64,000 nucleotides of DNA from Rhynchopus euleeides (lineage: Eukaryota; Euglenozoa; Diplonemea; Diplonemida; Diplonemidae): the NCBI GenBank assembly GCA_963210315.1, contig OY723237.1, positions 2,852,001-2,916,000 on the forward strand, given 5' to 3'. The notes under the pieces are model-generated. The model did no database searches. It saw only the letters and a program-made list of their open reading frames with translations, and was not told the origin of the DNA. This document shows, piece by piece, positions 23,401-31,845 of the stretch (the first letter of the stretch is position 1; each line of letters begins with the position of its first letter). The position numbers were made by a program, and so were the translations under genes.

Positions 23401-25974
23401 GGCGTACCAGCGCATCTCCATCGCCTGCTCACTGGCAAACCGGCCGTGCGGGTTGAGCGAGTTGGTGGCCAGCAGCCCGTCGGAGTCGTCGCACAGCAGC
23501 CGCGTCATCGTTTTGGCCAGAGCGGTGTTCGCCTCAACACTGGCACCTGTCGTGAACTCAGCCGCCCCCTGGTAGCTCGTGAGCTTGCTCCAGCCGACCT
23601 TGACGGGGTTGTTTTTCCGTTTGAAGGGAGTGCCATACGAAGCCCATGGGATGCACTGTTGCTTCGCCCGCACGCGGTCCAGAGCCCTCCGGTCGCTGTC
23701 CCTGCGCCTGCTCTTCGCCAGCGAGCCGGTGCCGGCGGTCGTGGCCAAAGCTGCTGACAGCGTGTCGGCCACCTCAATCGCACCAGCGGGGGACACGATG
23801 ACTTTGGTGTTCTCGATATTGTTCGTAACCTTATCGTACGCGGGTTTCGCCAGAGAATGCAGGTCGCCGTGCGACAGCGCATCGAGGGCCAGCGTGTTGC
23901 CCTTCAGGACCGACAGCAGGTAGCCGAAGTGCTGGACGCCCGGCAGCCACTCCATCCTGGGCTCCCGAGAACAAAAGGTCTTGTACAGGAGCTCCTTCAC
24001 CCCGGTCTTCGTCTTCACCTTCAGGTCGGCCGCAACGATCGAACGAATCACTTTGATCGCATCCACCACCTCTTTCTTATTCACATCGAGCGCCCCGTCC
24101 GCCCCCACGAGCCCCCGCAGCGTCTTCGCCGCCTCGTGGTCCCACCACGGGAACACGACCCGCAAGGGGAAGTCGAACAGCCTGGCCCCATCGTTGCTCG
24201 CGAGAGGCTGGTCAGGGGACACCGGGTCGTTCACCCGCTCGATCGCGACATGCCCGTACATATTCGCCGCCGCACGGACAGACAGGAGTTTCAAACGCTC
24301 GGCGAAGTTATCCTTGATGTGCTTCCAACACGCCTGCTCGAAGCCCTGCGTCAGTGCCTCTGCGTACGTCGCCATGTCCGTCAGCTTGATGCCGTAGTAC
24401 TCATACACCTCCGTCCCGTCGACAGCCTCGAAATGGTACCTGTTCCCGTACAGCGCGTCCGCTGCCTGAATCTTCCTGTTGTCGCCCGCGAGCCCGCGCT
24501 TGTACGGCAGCAGCACACGCGACCCCGTCCACACGTGCGTGGTGAACGGCGTGGCCCCGAGGTCGAACGGCACCGAGCACACCCCCGTCAGCTGGGTGTG
24601 CTTCCACCACCGCGTCGCGAACGCGTCCAGCTTCGCGAGGGCCGCGCCCAGCCCAGACTCTGTCGCGACCGTCTGCCGCTGCGCGGCGCTCAGCCGGTCC
24701 GCAGCGCCGATCGTGAACTGCGGCGCACACTCGCGGCGCGCGGTGTGCCACAGCACGCGCTTCTTCTTGATCCCGTTCGCCGCCGTGCGGAGGGTCACGA
24801 TCCGCTCGCTCCCCGCGAAGGCCACCACTTCCATGTGGTACGGCGCAGTGCCGAGGTTCTCCACGAGCAGCGGGCGCAGCACGTACTTCTTGTTGGGGTT
24901 CGTGCTGTCGTACTGCGCCCACACTTTGTACAGCTGCGGGCCGCACGCGATGGCGTACAGCACGTCCTTCGACCCCTCCACCTTGCTCGCCGCCATGCGC
25001 ACGCTGCCACCGCCCACGGCACAGGCCTTGAAAGCGTTGGTGAAACCGGCGTACGTCCCTGTCTCTTTGGCTTCTGTACACCGAAGCGTCACCTTCATCG
25101 AGTTCGAGTTCTGCGTCGGCAGCTTCAGGTCGAAGACGCACTCAGGAGTTGCGGCCGCGTGTTCCGTCCATGTGTTGATGCTGATGATCGGGCTGGTCCC
25201 GTCCAGGAGCACCTTCCCCCACCCGCTCAGCGTGTTGGCGTTCCCCAGCACGGCCACCACCTTGTACATCCCCGAGCGCCCCCCGTAGAAGAACAGCACC
25301 TCGATGTTCCCCTTGTCGCCCCGCCGCACAGACACGGCACGGTAGCTTTTTCCGCCTGCTTTCAGCTGCAGCGCCGTATTGTCGTCCCCGTCCAGCACCA
25401 TCGCGCCTCCGTTCGCCCAGTTAATCTTGTACGTCCGCCCGGGCAGCGCCTGCAGCTGGTTCCCCTGCAGCGCGAAGAAGCTCAGTGTCTGCGCTTGCGC
25501 CGTCCCCGACTGGACCACCACCATCTCCGCCTGCCTGTCGTTCCCCGCCACCGCCGGCACCATGTACACCCCCTGCACGGGCTCGAGGTGCGCGCGCACC
25601 TGCACGAAGGCGAGGTTGCTCCCCGCCAGCCCCGCGCGGTACACCTTTGCGGTGTTGCCGTTCGCATTCGCCACCGCGTACACCGCCTTCGCCGACGAGG
25701 TAGCCTTGCTGTCGAACACCAAGTTGTTCACGGCGGCCGGCGTCGCGATCTCCTTCTCGCGCAACGCCGCCTTCTGGTAGGCAGCAACGTCCCCCACATT
25801 GTGGTACAGCTTGTCAAAGTCCACGCACGGCACGTCCTTCCCAAACTTGCGGCCGTCGGACCCGACCACCCCTGCATCCTTGCAGTCCTGGTCTGTCATG
25901 CAGAAGATCTGCCCGTCCGCTCCCACTGCAGCCAGCGCTGCTGCCGCCAGCAGCGTCCACGGCGGCACGCGCAT
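11431..25974 (-). CDS. Giant secreted modular protein, 4847 aa, single exon
   Basis: Start at ATG 25974, the first in-frame ATG; the upstream open frame lacks one. Residues 1-20 (MRVPPWTLLAAAALAAVGADG) form a clear signal peptide, and there is no C-terminal membrane anchor, so it is probably secreted. The N-terminal 1000 aa are unrecognised, with scattered Cys. Residues ~1180-2620 are serial amphipathic beta-strand modules rich in V/A/G. Residues ~2680-2790 are basic and helical (KKLEKQIGDVIKKGWKSF). Residues ~3130-4000 have repeated Cys-containing blocks with RVWTATDAC-like strands, resembling hyalin-type domains. Residues ~4140-4310 are a Cys-rich knot region (DGDCGAAWFC...). Residues ~4320-4660 carry GGFVAVW/GGQTVFVW repeats like beta-propeller blades. 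A short module with a C-[YF]-L core occurs four times (about 3278, 3671, 4028, 4734). Likely an extracellular matrix, adhesion or surface-coat protein; that role is inference. Codon use is strongly GC-ending. Confidence 0.85.
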   Translation of the reverse strand: MRVPPWTLLAAAALAAVGADGQIFCMTDQDCKDAGVVGSDGRKFGKDVPCVDFDKLYHNVGDVAAYQKAALREKEIATPAAVNNLVFDSKATSSAKAVYAVANANGNTAKVYRAGLAGSNLAFVQVRAHLEPVQGVYMVPAVAGNDRQAEMVVVQSGTAQAQTLSFFALQGNQLQALPGRTYKINWANGGAMVLDGDDNTALQLKAGGKSYRAVSVRRGDKGNIEVLFFYGGRSGMYKVVAVLGNANTLSGWGKVLLDGTSPIISINTWTEHAAATPECVFDLKLPTQNSNSMKVTLRCTEAKETGTYAGFTNAFKACAVGGGSVRMAASKVEGSKDVLYAIACGPQLYKVWAQYDSTNPNKKYVLRPLLVENLGTAPYHMEVVAFAGSERIVTLRTAANGIKKKRVLWHTARRECAPQFTIGAADRLSAAQRQTVATESGLGAALAKLDAFATRWWKHTQLTGVCSVPFDLGATPFTTHVWTGSRVLLPYKRGLAGDNRKIQAADALYGNRYHFEAVDGTEVYEYYGIKLTDMATYAEALTQGFEQACWKHIKDNFAERLKLLSVRAAANMYGHVAIERVNDPVSPDQPLASNDGARLFDFPLRVVFPWWDHEAAKTLRGLVGADGALDVNKKEVVDAIKVIRSIVAADLKVKTKTGVKELLYKTFCSREPRMEWLPGVQHFGYLLSVLKGNTLALDALSHGDLHSLAKPAYDKVTNNIENTKVIVSPAGAIEVADTLSAALATTAGTGSLAKSRRRDSDRRALDRVRAKQQCIPWASYGTPFKRKNNPVKVGWSKLTSYQGAAEFTTGASVEANTALAKTMTRLLCDDSDGLLATNSLNPHGRFASEQAMEMRWYADSSYAAQMSRGLAALSEQYDNFDGSQLQQYDEAENGNWKVLVRFNNPPVVLLVRSNTVEPVKELKPANCWKDTKVDLLQAVRSLVFTYEGWKYPVDQGKWKEEPKDVMGSSAHVVAKKCAVAGTLAVKWEWLHRVARLIAGRGTTREGTGDQKKNFVLGTAEANTEMLTYEYAFDKASSWMFVRNNNLPASAYGGVYDVLKYKTVKANADDADTKSNANRYKLKVGTAIPARFGGGGQPLAKTLDYTVTWVMGAVNKKMMKKTVSLFRATQPSLLANAVAFTAIDMYDVTDPSVKQSVSFNTQVMQLTGKKKKNAREAAALGRAADVAQVGAVALDVVNNDTAAVALGLAELTNWVPLADKAVETALLSALRVHAPTLPEAGGAAMQGKTPLQVGGVVVTCDVHALLYAQDDGTVDYALQVVPPSDVQLLGAGVATGCRLVQEQYGGEATNVRFAGTVDLGPLFGFLSGVQFPSLGKLELSGQFYGQQVLKWLTLDANVDLLAKLVVTDPAVPAELPLVDAGLRVDLLLKDATQGVRAKASVRRRPLFEKAGVTTEVFGLLEVAGQVSWDSGKQKLAVTVAGGQDEEGSAVFRLTVGKHAGLFGLPFALDYATLDVAVEGSSVAVAVEGEVAPDNMNVTLGFAGTYRAEGVTLTASVRSLSLADTVALAQHVGASTGTADASNSVDAAPAMWDAKPFTLEAAAVTLSKKGVEVAASATLFGGEVALVAKVSAKAVSFTATAEELTFPSAGVTLQAASLSFAFGKNVAPGVSVSADLYFGNGLVASLAGCYGSATGGDYYLSAKATASPAVGLDTLMSDVAATFAALTGVRYALPDAHAGFSAVAVAELSVSLSGGAGTGSNGVCSGPARPDGLSDGFALSATGALQGVGFTLQFAHDNTKGEMSFHGAVKGVRLGAATVDLQLGYTLSVSASTLAAKVDVAVAGTTLTLGGDYNSASDYCVWLAKSGKAVNLAHLLTLHADKVAAKGSSQLAAPAVVPQFSIGDVTLSLCSAADEVRGLPAGFSVSGVAMLFGAKVQLQAVLEADRVVFSGQTLTGEVLKVGRGGLSVSSASVAFEVNRAGTDAEKAKHAVTFTAVTSLGATTIQLSDGTATPALRVRYDAPGAAGVGFDAALAFLSDLDGQAAGQQALTQVAAQLAHIRLRWAEAVVPHAGALTFRVGLGFVGADVTAQLAVVWGKSVGVTVSAQAGKTVALGSVLGGAAPAKVHPGAMSDGVTAHYSNSSGFTDFTVALSVTRSGSGSGTFALDVAGRPALGVDTPAKSGFVDALKDFINEAELQVAIRVPFGASVADKDVTLQLGVRRGRQQLGAKGNLWIEGFAGGGPGGDAALGQPGVDGTTLKPDGKGVEFFVGLTLAKPSVDLVVYVPLKACVRNCKGAQTDKQWIWFADSLEVTVSAQKASVKNNLVMQGGWWKVLGVEWLHLRSALFALVMDLKSPGAPGSLEIGGNMCLGEQVDCQVFPTPDKNKAINVYAYTSINLAVPEESWFIVLVNELTFGGLFRVLKFDYHKLPQPVLDSGLLARKTCTIPKTHDYTNAPVFDPDCYVQVSNNPTPCPPSGACPDQKVTVPGGTLVVQKGFVVRGVLDIFDWKLAVDIEISKKFIKISMTMLGPLAFKLKDGANEVELLTIGKTYDAKAKKLTGGAHMDLQAGTDPSTGKEVAQMQFVAAFEMKTLQAYGSLLLDVNSKDFTFDTGVSLFGGAFHPRVEAKWDWKGTYLHFSIEDLSFAGVVVVTSFEYEQRMAAGKVSGKFVAKVAVLGLLRIGAELEYSFGSPTSTLAFKLTETSALSVAVSGNATIATPLRNSRFTLAVKVSIDVAALRDAVVRAIVEVGKALQSAWHAVEDGVKKLEKQIGDVIKKGWKSFETGVSDVFNLLFGPGAGRQLVAAFGKAVEWGKKLAKGVKTFLVDTFTNKKDVRIITLRDPADEYGCLKQQRVWKDCVNIWPLRKVCFPDHSGAFTDPVCLKRAVQAATEAKKMKGKRDEKDAVRVASRGANFGTDAVHNKTAQVTTNPGKLFANEYTPFVPPDVGAPDGELTQGTYKGKVSAKGARELRKSAGSDGTLFDSSTAPTLLGIGVDVNFNPSDRDRATAKVAGQLSTKAQTRQEGRSVALDKASGQSTVRPTLRFRAAGDAKVAVGCAAFNAATFSPPQPTFKTVNPSCKGDTRVGLAGQIVEASCAGTVYTNRYIGHDACGYVSDALTQTVTVTPQTAIAFKPYPFDACYISGLCNTDPIHTHGKPKLEACHPHTVDYTDSKHKKAVRDGNVKSCWHFTRTWTAEMTYTQDGTPDGASCGATLKVTQAQPIYVCDGDVLSTVRLLGSASDTLWLVGSASATPPQIGGGTPGTPVGPVGGSVPLGLIWRFGNPIGWWYVEQTTDMSLAGGAEGTWEETTISPTKRVFRHIRGNCYLGVQSMHVPSSHSPWNAAYSILSWNQESNNFFVKAWVRWQPDVLTCLAQPTVWDTTYQPDTKTFLLSVREGNDALHVAPLVGPALYKINAKTTTSVFAGTRRTATDPAQLHGLARANFGSNSVVLPWLKVAVVARITHLKPPALAVKTSPPVSCSELSDAHFATPTLDLDARCATEPMPVPQLESEADVVTCFTTNVTRVWTATDACQQTGRLTQIVPVAAAAPVFAYVPGDVVLSDADAAVREAVAARGTGALPGAALLPGGAAREGDHCGVAVAVGSADGAVVALANGCRRVARTWTAAYRVPAGCAHESVPTPTQQTQHITVCPESLFEAVTLQVAAAASAEYLEPQPAHHGTEVDVVRKQMLGMYWRRVSTDGGQTWHYFDPTRRCYLQAVGDGAGGAALLRCGDAAQAWTAHKALLTIVGLVIPADAVEVALLRVAVGGKTWSLVCTPQTPTCTVQLGQHDVYLAVVRQAVLQVADADVTCSAYGSVIGSDTREGLEALAAGNTVVPRPTFKATTGCAARVVLVAWAVEHQPCGRKEVRLTWRGQEAVTGGMSLQTGIGTNCQRSTEERVQTIRVRPDVPAFAHVPRDVVVADAAGALRAWQSIDPARLPGGAAHVAAVCGPRAVVQHHDTEWTQHGAGTCWTMRRTWTAHLELDAKCGDSVHAAVEPVQRVTLCSSGGAGVPEVTFAAAGGAPVLRVGEKNNVDGLERVVSLNSSGAAAVWVEHAVTATESYFHNHQHGCFLNFATHCKGYSAKQPTCSGPQALVAACAAEPRLWKKVAVVGAAEMVGAPKGTSFHYLVTGADAGVVGPTGFVLATHKADATLLEALPASLGTLGELAAAGGQYFRMAAVGVFGGTDLSAKPKGCATDGDCGAAWFCRSVDTGAAAAVGAVVLPAPGSAACGATRVVLGESCVGREGCCATGSVCTAVNGYATCQFVGRAGCSQFAGVGESCAGAAAGCCTPGMHCVVTDAQAGTAVCKVSTCSASRRVCVRRSSVGQSCGAGAAAGGCGEQRCADGLVCDAKAKTCAAPVADTTAFSAVAVEQVSAQRQMTEPSVARLAGGQTVFVWAHHGAQGGASAGVFGQLYSHAFAPVGVEFQVSADGAAGTPDQPQVAALYGGGFVAVWASTDAGGTVYAQVFTAGGERGGGVISVATGVAAALTAAAPQPQVAGFADRSGFVVSWQQQQQQVVFAEFSENGAAVRTASGTASTGNVAVATFQHSLGFALAHTGSNGEALVQLFDGKAAAVATRAVCGGAAGAAVWDMAKYPHDHRLAVLCAAGGWVSLEILGGDGEVVVAAAAIDEVGRGRARVAVLSDATVAVVWAGPQGVVARHFSAAADVAPLGGVIAVHSGAATRPAVAALRDGGFVAAFTTAAGAIGASFLYHADRLPTVGEAAGSVDSFLVGVDGLTLVHDDALDMVRMLPHSASRGVWTLHAVVGGTAVYNAKKDCYLSVKTLPPQQCLGGYCDIATCTPRGSAALLQTRPHLWTLVDVAPAVPGVRGRTVRLVNAERHVDVYTAAAAAAYGNPLAEPRFVALVAGGSVADGRNVLVIDVVANKDAL

Positions 25975-26815
<841 letters not shown>

Positions 26816-26839
<24 letters not shown>

Positions 26840-27058
26840 CACCGAAGCCGGACTGCTGAATGGTGGTGAGTGTCCTCAGAGGTTCCCTTCCAACCTTGCT
26901 GGCAGCACTACCAGCAAGTGGTAAAACACACAAAAATGGTCACAGAGGGCAGCCTGCCCACCCAAAGCCAGTCTCCTCACCCGCGATACTTCCTCAGATC
27001 TAGCCTCCTAGTGACCCCCCAAGACGCACCAAAGGTGCTTCAACTAGTTGACTAACAA
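26816..27058 (+). repeat. Block R, copy 1 (243 bp)
   Basis: Identical to 30416-30658 over its whole length by direct reading, from ACGGGGGACCCGTG to CTAGTTGACTAACAA. It overlaps the end of block S. Absence of differences implies very recent duplication or gene conversion, or an assembly artefact. Confidence 0.9.
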
Positions 27059-27062
27059 GGGG

Positions 27063-27171
27063 GTCACTTTAGGAGGCGGTATGAATCGGAGGGCAACAAT
27101 GGATGGGGTGAGGAGGGAAGTTGTCTGCAGTAGAACTGTCGATACGTACGGGGGACCCGTGAGGAAACCGC
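27063..27171 (+). repeat. Block S, copy 2
   Basis: Second copy of the 109 bp block. Downstream, the sequence diverges from the copy 1 context immediately after GAGGAAACCGC. Confidence 0.9.
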
Positions 27172-27420
27172 ATAAATCACGTAGGCTGTCCTCATTGGGC
27201 TCAACGCAGCGAAACCCCGCGTCGACGTGCTCCACGTGTAGGCATATGGCGGAAGCCCCCTTCGGACACGACTGACTGTCGCGAGGGGGCAGCCGCATAG
27301 TCGTAGCCATCGTGGTAGGCATAGCAGCGCTGGGGACCCAGCGCCCACAAGCTGGACGTCCCCCTTGGTCAAGATGTTGAACACGTCCGCAACCAAGGTG
27401 TCGCCCCGGCGTGTCTTGAC

Positions 27421-28029
27421 CTAGCCTTGCCTGATGGGCACGCGGACGTCCATATTATCATCCAGGACAAGCACGTCGCGCGCATAGCGTCCCGCGGCTC
27501 CCGCACGCCGCGTAGCGTAAATCGCAATCCAACATGAAACCTGTCTCTTGATAGGTGTGCGCTCCCGTGCACCTCGGGGCATGCCGTCTGGCGTTGCGAC
27601 ACCCACCCAGTGAGGGATGCACGGGTGAAAAGCGGCGGCGTCGTAGGTATCGGGGGGGTACCCCACCCTTCTCAGGCGTCCGTCGACATGTACTTTCTGA
27701 CGAAGTCCTTGAGTGTCGTACCCGCCTGTTGGGGAGCACACACCGCGTCCTGTCATTTCGCGGTGTCGTCCGGCCGGCGACCGCGATCTACCCGAATGTG
27801 CTGGGTGAGCGCGGCCCATAAGCCGCGCGTGATGATACGCACACACAGGCCACACGCATGATCCGCCGTATCCAGGCCACGGTTGCAGACATGTGGCTCG
27901 TACGGAACACGTGCTGCGCCACTCCGGGGGCAATCCAAACTTGCCCGCCGGCAGCTCCCACACCCAGGCAGACGTTCGCCTGCACGGGATCTCGCCCTCA
28001 TCGGCATCAGTTCGCACCACGCGGCCCAT
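27421..28029 (-). CDS. Hypothetical ORF, 202 aa
   Basis: An ATG-initiated ORF with no domain I recognise. The central part (HVDGRLRRVGYPPDTYDAAAFHPC) and C-terminus (DVLVLDDNMDVRVPIRQG) look more protein-like than the N-terminus. It lies in a repeat-rich block with no other gene nearby, and overlapping ORFs on both strands are equally long. May well be spurious. Confidence 0.15.
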   Translation of the reverse strand: MGRVVRTDADEGEIPCRRTSAWVWELPAGKFGLPPEWRSTCSVRATCLQPWPGYGGSCVWPVCAYHHARLMGRAHPAHSGRSRSPAGRHREMTGRGVCSPTGGYDTQGLRQKVHVDGRLRRVGYPPDTYDAAAFHPCIPHWVGVATPDGMPRGARERTPIKRQVSCWIAIYATRRAGAAGRYARDVLVLDDNMDVRVPIRQG

Positions 28030-29119
28030 TTATGTCTTGGTATCAAGGTTTAAGAATGTGTAAATTCCTGCAGAACTTACAAGTTTTGCTTGTCGCACCA
28101 CGCGGCCCATTGTTGTCATCGAGGTATGTCGCGCTCCCTTCACCCTGTAAGGAAGGGACCCGTAGCTCAGACGTAGGACTGCGATGAACACCAGGGCATC
28201 GCCGAAGCATAATCGAAGGTAGGAGGTCGGACCGCGGACCGGGGGCGTCCATGATTGGCATCATCATAGAGTGGTGCGAGGAGGTTGCGTAGGGAAGCTG
28301 TCGATCTCGCTTGTGCCTCTTGGAGATGTTGTCGCTGCTCAGGGGGTGCAACCAGGCGTGCGGCGGGAGCGCTTGAAGAAATACCAGCTGCAGCTTCACG
28401 TACAGGACTGTGTCAGGTCCGAATAGCAGCACGTCCTGGCTTCGGACGGCGCTGGGCATGGATCGTACAGGGTGAGCAGTGACGGGACCCGTGGGGAGAA
28501 GGACCCCCTGGCGTCACCCCGATGTCCCCCCCGACAGACCCACTCGCGCTCATAGTGCCCGGAGGAACGCCACTGTCATCAAGTCCAGCCGAGAAGGGCC
28601 ACACACCGTCGGCCGGGGATCGGCCCTACCCAGCACGTTGTGAGGCGTGTCCGCGCCTACGGAACATCATGTAGCTCGTGAGGGATCGCAGCACCTGTAC
28701 CGTGCACACGGCAGGTGTCTGCTTTGGGCGGTTCGTCAAGCTCAGGTGCCAGTGTGGCTTGGAGCGCCGCGTGCAATAGCCACTGCGGTGACGCCTTCAC
28801 CTTCCCACATCCAGATGTATCAGGATAGGCGGCACTCGTCGCTGAGGGTGTCAGGGGGAGGCTCGGCACGACACCGGGAGAACACGCCCCACAGTCGCTC
28901 CGCCGACGCCCGCGAGTCGACTGCAACTGAGGGGAGCTACTGCCGTTCCTGATTGCCCAGAGCTGCGCCGCGAGCGCCTCCTTCTGTGCTGGCTCAGAGA
29001 CACACACCCGCTGGGCGCCGTCATGTCGTGACCCGGGTCCGGCTCAGTCACTTTGTGTGCGGTGTCTGTGTGCCCCGCCGGGTTGGTAGCCCTGTGGGAG
29101 ACACGGGCCACTGGTAGAG
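28030..29119. other. Spacer, no supported gene
   Basis: Contains a short direct repeat CGCACCACGCGGCCCATT at about 28014 and 28097. A 116 codon minus-strand ORF (28657-29007) has no recognised domain. Confidence 0.4.
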
Positions 29120-30415
29120 GTTTTCCTGCCAAGCGCTGGGGGAATGTCAGGCCCCGGCGCGTCGCCGAACGCTGTGGACTGCAGTCCTGAGGCCAGGTGT
29201 CTCCTGTGACTAGGGCTGGGGCCCGTCATCCATGTCCGTGGCGGCTGTTTGAGGTTGCTGAGCCACGCGCTGGGGGTCACCGTAACCCTGGCCTGCGGCC
29301 AAGCGCCGGGAACGGTGGCTCTGAATCCGCTGTGTGAGAAGACGTGTTGCCGAGCGCTGGGACCCCGAGGGGTCTGGGCTGAAAGCCGAACGCTGGGGAC
29401 CGTGGTCCTGCGGCATAAGTCGTAGTGACGCCGAGCACTGAGACCCCGAGGGATCCGGGCTGACAGCCGAGCGCTGGGGCCGTGATCCTGGAGCAGTATC
29501 TGTTGAGTAGCCGAGCGCTGGGACCCCGGAGGGTCTGGCTGAGGATCAGGCGCTGAGGGTAGTGGATCTGGGCCGTAATATAATTTGCCCCCCGAGCGCT
29601 GGGGTCCCAGAAGGTCTGCTGAGCCACGTGCTGGGGGTCGACCTCACTGCGTCCAGCTGCCAAGCGCTGGAGACCGTGGTCCAGAGGTTGCAGCGGAAGA
29701 AGGGCATTGGGACCCAAGGGTCTGGTTTGAACCCGAGCGCTGGGGCCCCGGAGGGCCTGGGCTGAGAGCCTAGCGCTGACTGTGACCCTGGGGAGAGCAT
29801 ACCTTGTCGCCGAGCGCTGGGAAGCCGAGCGCTGAGGACGGTGGTCCTGACCTTGAGTTGCCGAACGCTGGGACCTCGGAGGGCCTGGGCTTGACGCCGA
29901 GCGCTGGGGACTGCGGTCCTGGTAGTATTTGTCGTGCCGAGCGCTGGGGCCCCGAAGGGGTCGGGCTTGAAGCCGAGCGCTGGGGACCGTGGTCCTGCGG
30001 CAGTATCTGTTGTGGAGCCAAGCGCTGAGGTCCCGGGGGGCCTGGGCTGAAAGCCGAACGCTGAGGACTGTGGTCCTGGGGCATAAGTTGTGGTATCGTC
30101 AAGCGCTGAGACCCGGAGGGTCTGGGCGTGATGCCGAGCGCTGGGAACCGTGGTCCTGACGTACACTTGCCGAGCACTGGGACCCCGAAGGGGCAGGGCT
30201 TGAAGCCAAGCGCTGGGGACCGTAGTCCTACGGCAGTATCTGTTCTGGAGCCAAACGCAGAGATCTCGGAGGGACTGGGCTGAAAGCCGAACGCTGGGGA
30301 ACGTGGTCCTCTGGCATATTCTTGTTATCGTCAAGCGCTGAGACCCCGGCGGGTCTGGGCGTGATGCCGAGCGCTGGGGACCGTGGTCCTGACGTATACT
30401 TGCCGAGCACTGGGG
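29120..30415. repeat. Degenerate minisatellite with AGCGCT core
   Basis: Roughly 1.3 kb in which the core GCCGAGCGCTGGGGACC recurs every 35-80 bp, often followed by GTGGTCCTG so that GGACC and GGTCC can pair. Spacers between cores also repeat in variant form (CCCGAAGGGTCTGGGCTGA-like). Minus-strand ORFs here (PQRSA, SGPQRLA words) are by-products of the repeat. It ends exactly where the second copy of block R begins. Confidence 0.8.
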
Positions 30416-30658
30416 ACGGGGGACCCGTGAGGAAACCGCCACCGAAGCCGGACTGCTGAATGGTGGTGAGTGTCCTCAGAGGTTCCCTTCCAACCTTGCT
30501 GGCAGCACTACCAGCAAGTGGTAAAACACACAAAAATGGTCACAGAGGGCAGCCTGCCCACCCAAAGCCAGTCTCCTCACCCGCGATACTTCCTCAGATC
30601 TAGCCTCCTAGTGACCCCCCAAGACGCACCAAAGGTGCTTCAACTAGTTGACTAACAA
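30416..30658 (+). repeat. Block R, copy 2 (243 bp)
   Basis: Identical to 26816-27058, exactly 3600 bp away. Followed by a short (AG)n tract. Confidence 0.9.
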
Positions 30659-30966
30659 AGAGAGAGAGAGAGAGAGAGAGAGCTTCTCTGTGAGGAAATC
30701 AAAAAGAAGCTTCGACAGCCTCGCGATGCAGGGATAGACAATCTCGCAATGCTGTCGCTCAACGCGAACGCGGAAAAATACCCGCAAAAACAAAAGGAGG
30801 AAGAAAATTCCTATGATGCACAAACTTCTTTCGCCGATCGTCGCATCGGAATGTTTGGGCTCAGCGGTACTCTCCCTTGAGGGTTGGTTGCTCCGTTGCC
30901 ACCGGGGGCTCAAAGAAAGCGGCCAGCGTTCTGTCGCCCTTGCGGCTCTCAGGTTTTCTAAAAGCG

Positions 30967-31623
30967 TCACGACACCAACCACACTTGCTCCACAACCCCA
31001 CCAACCAACGCCACGCGCAGCTGCTCGTCCGTCGACACTACCCGGTGTCCTGTGCCAGCGCTCCCTTCCGCGCGTTCAAGGACACGACACTGTTTCGCTG
31101 GCAGCTGCAGCTTGTTCTTCGCAACCTTTAGCAGCTCTGCGACCGTCGCTGTCGAAGGGTCCAGCGTCAGAGACTTCCACGCCCCGCTCTTCTTCGCAAC
31201 CACCTTCGCGCGAACGGGAGCCGCTGCGGCGCTGCCGACGCGGCTGAACCGCTGCGAACGGCCGAGCGATAGCCCCGACAGCGAAGCCCCGATGTCCATG
31301 GCGTCGAGCGTCCGTAGGTTGCGCTCGGAGAACTTCCCCGGTCGGGAAGGCAGGGACAGGATTCCCTCGTGCTCCGCAACTCGGAGCAGCTTTGCGTAGT
31401 ACTCATAGAACAGGCTGCCGTGCTCCACGACAGCCCAGCCGCCCACGCCGCCGCCGCGCAGCACCCGGCGTTCGCGCTGCCCGGGAGCGACCGTGTGGGC
31501 CAGCTCGTGGATGAACGTTTGAAGCAGCAACTCGATCGGCAGGACCGGGCGGGGAAGCGCGGACGCGTCCTCTGCCGAATGGTCCGCAAACGCGCCGCCG
31601 CAGCACCTTGTGGGGAATGGGAT
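30967..31623 (-). pseudogene. Fragment of a HELAH zinc metalloprotease (WLM-like) with possible ubiquitin-like tail
   Basis: The frame is open from a stop at about 31624 to a TGA at 30967 (about 218 codons) but has no ATG before the active site, so the 5' part of the gene is missing or lies in an unrecognised exon. The motif FIHELAHTV (about 31495-31515) is a zincin HExxH site. About 20 residues later, VVEHGSLFYEYYAKLL fits the WLM-family pattern in which a third His is followed by an F-Y helix. The last ~75 residues (SLTLDPSTATVAELLKVAKNKL...STDEQLRVALVGG) look ubiquitin-like. WLM proteases (Wss1/Spartan-like) cleave DNA-protein crosslinks and often carry ubiquitin-type modules. Family assignment is moderate. 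Confidence 0.5.
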
Positions 31624-31845
31624 CTATTTTTGCAAGGGGGAAGCAACCACCTCCAAGCATGTATGATCCTTACACCGGGGTTTTTCGGCCAAAATCCTGA
31701 AAATTTACTCCGGATTTTTTTCCTTCTCCTTTTTTCCCCGTTCCCCCCCGGTTTTCCGCCTTTATTTGCATTTTTGAGCTCCGTGCGGATCGTGGTGGGG
31801 TCATTTTGTTTTCACAGCGCCCGTCACAGCCTATGCATGCAACCG

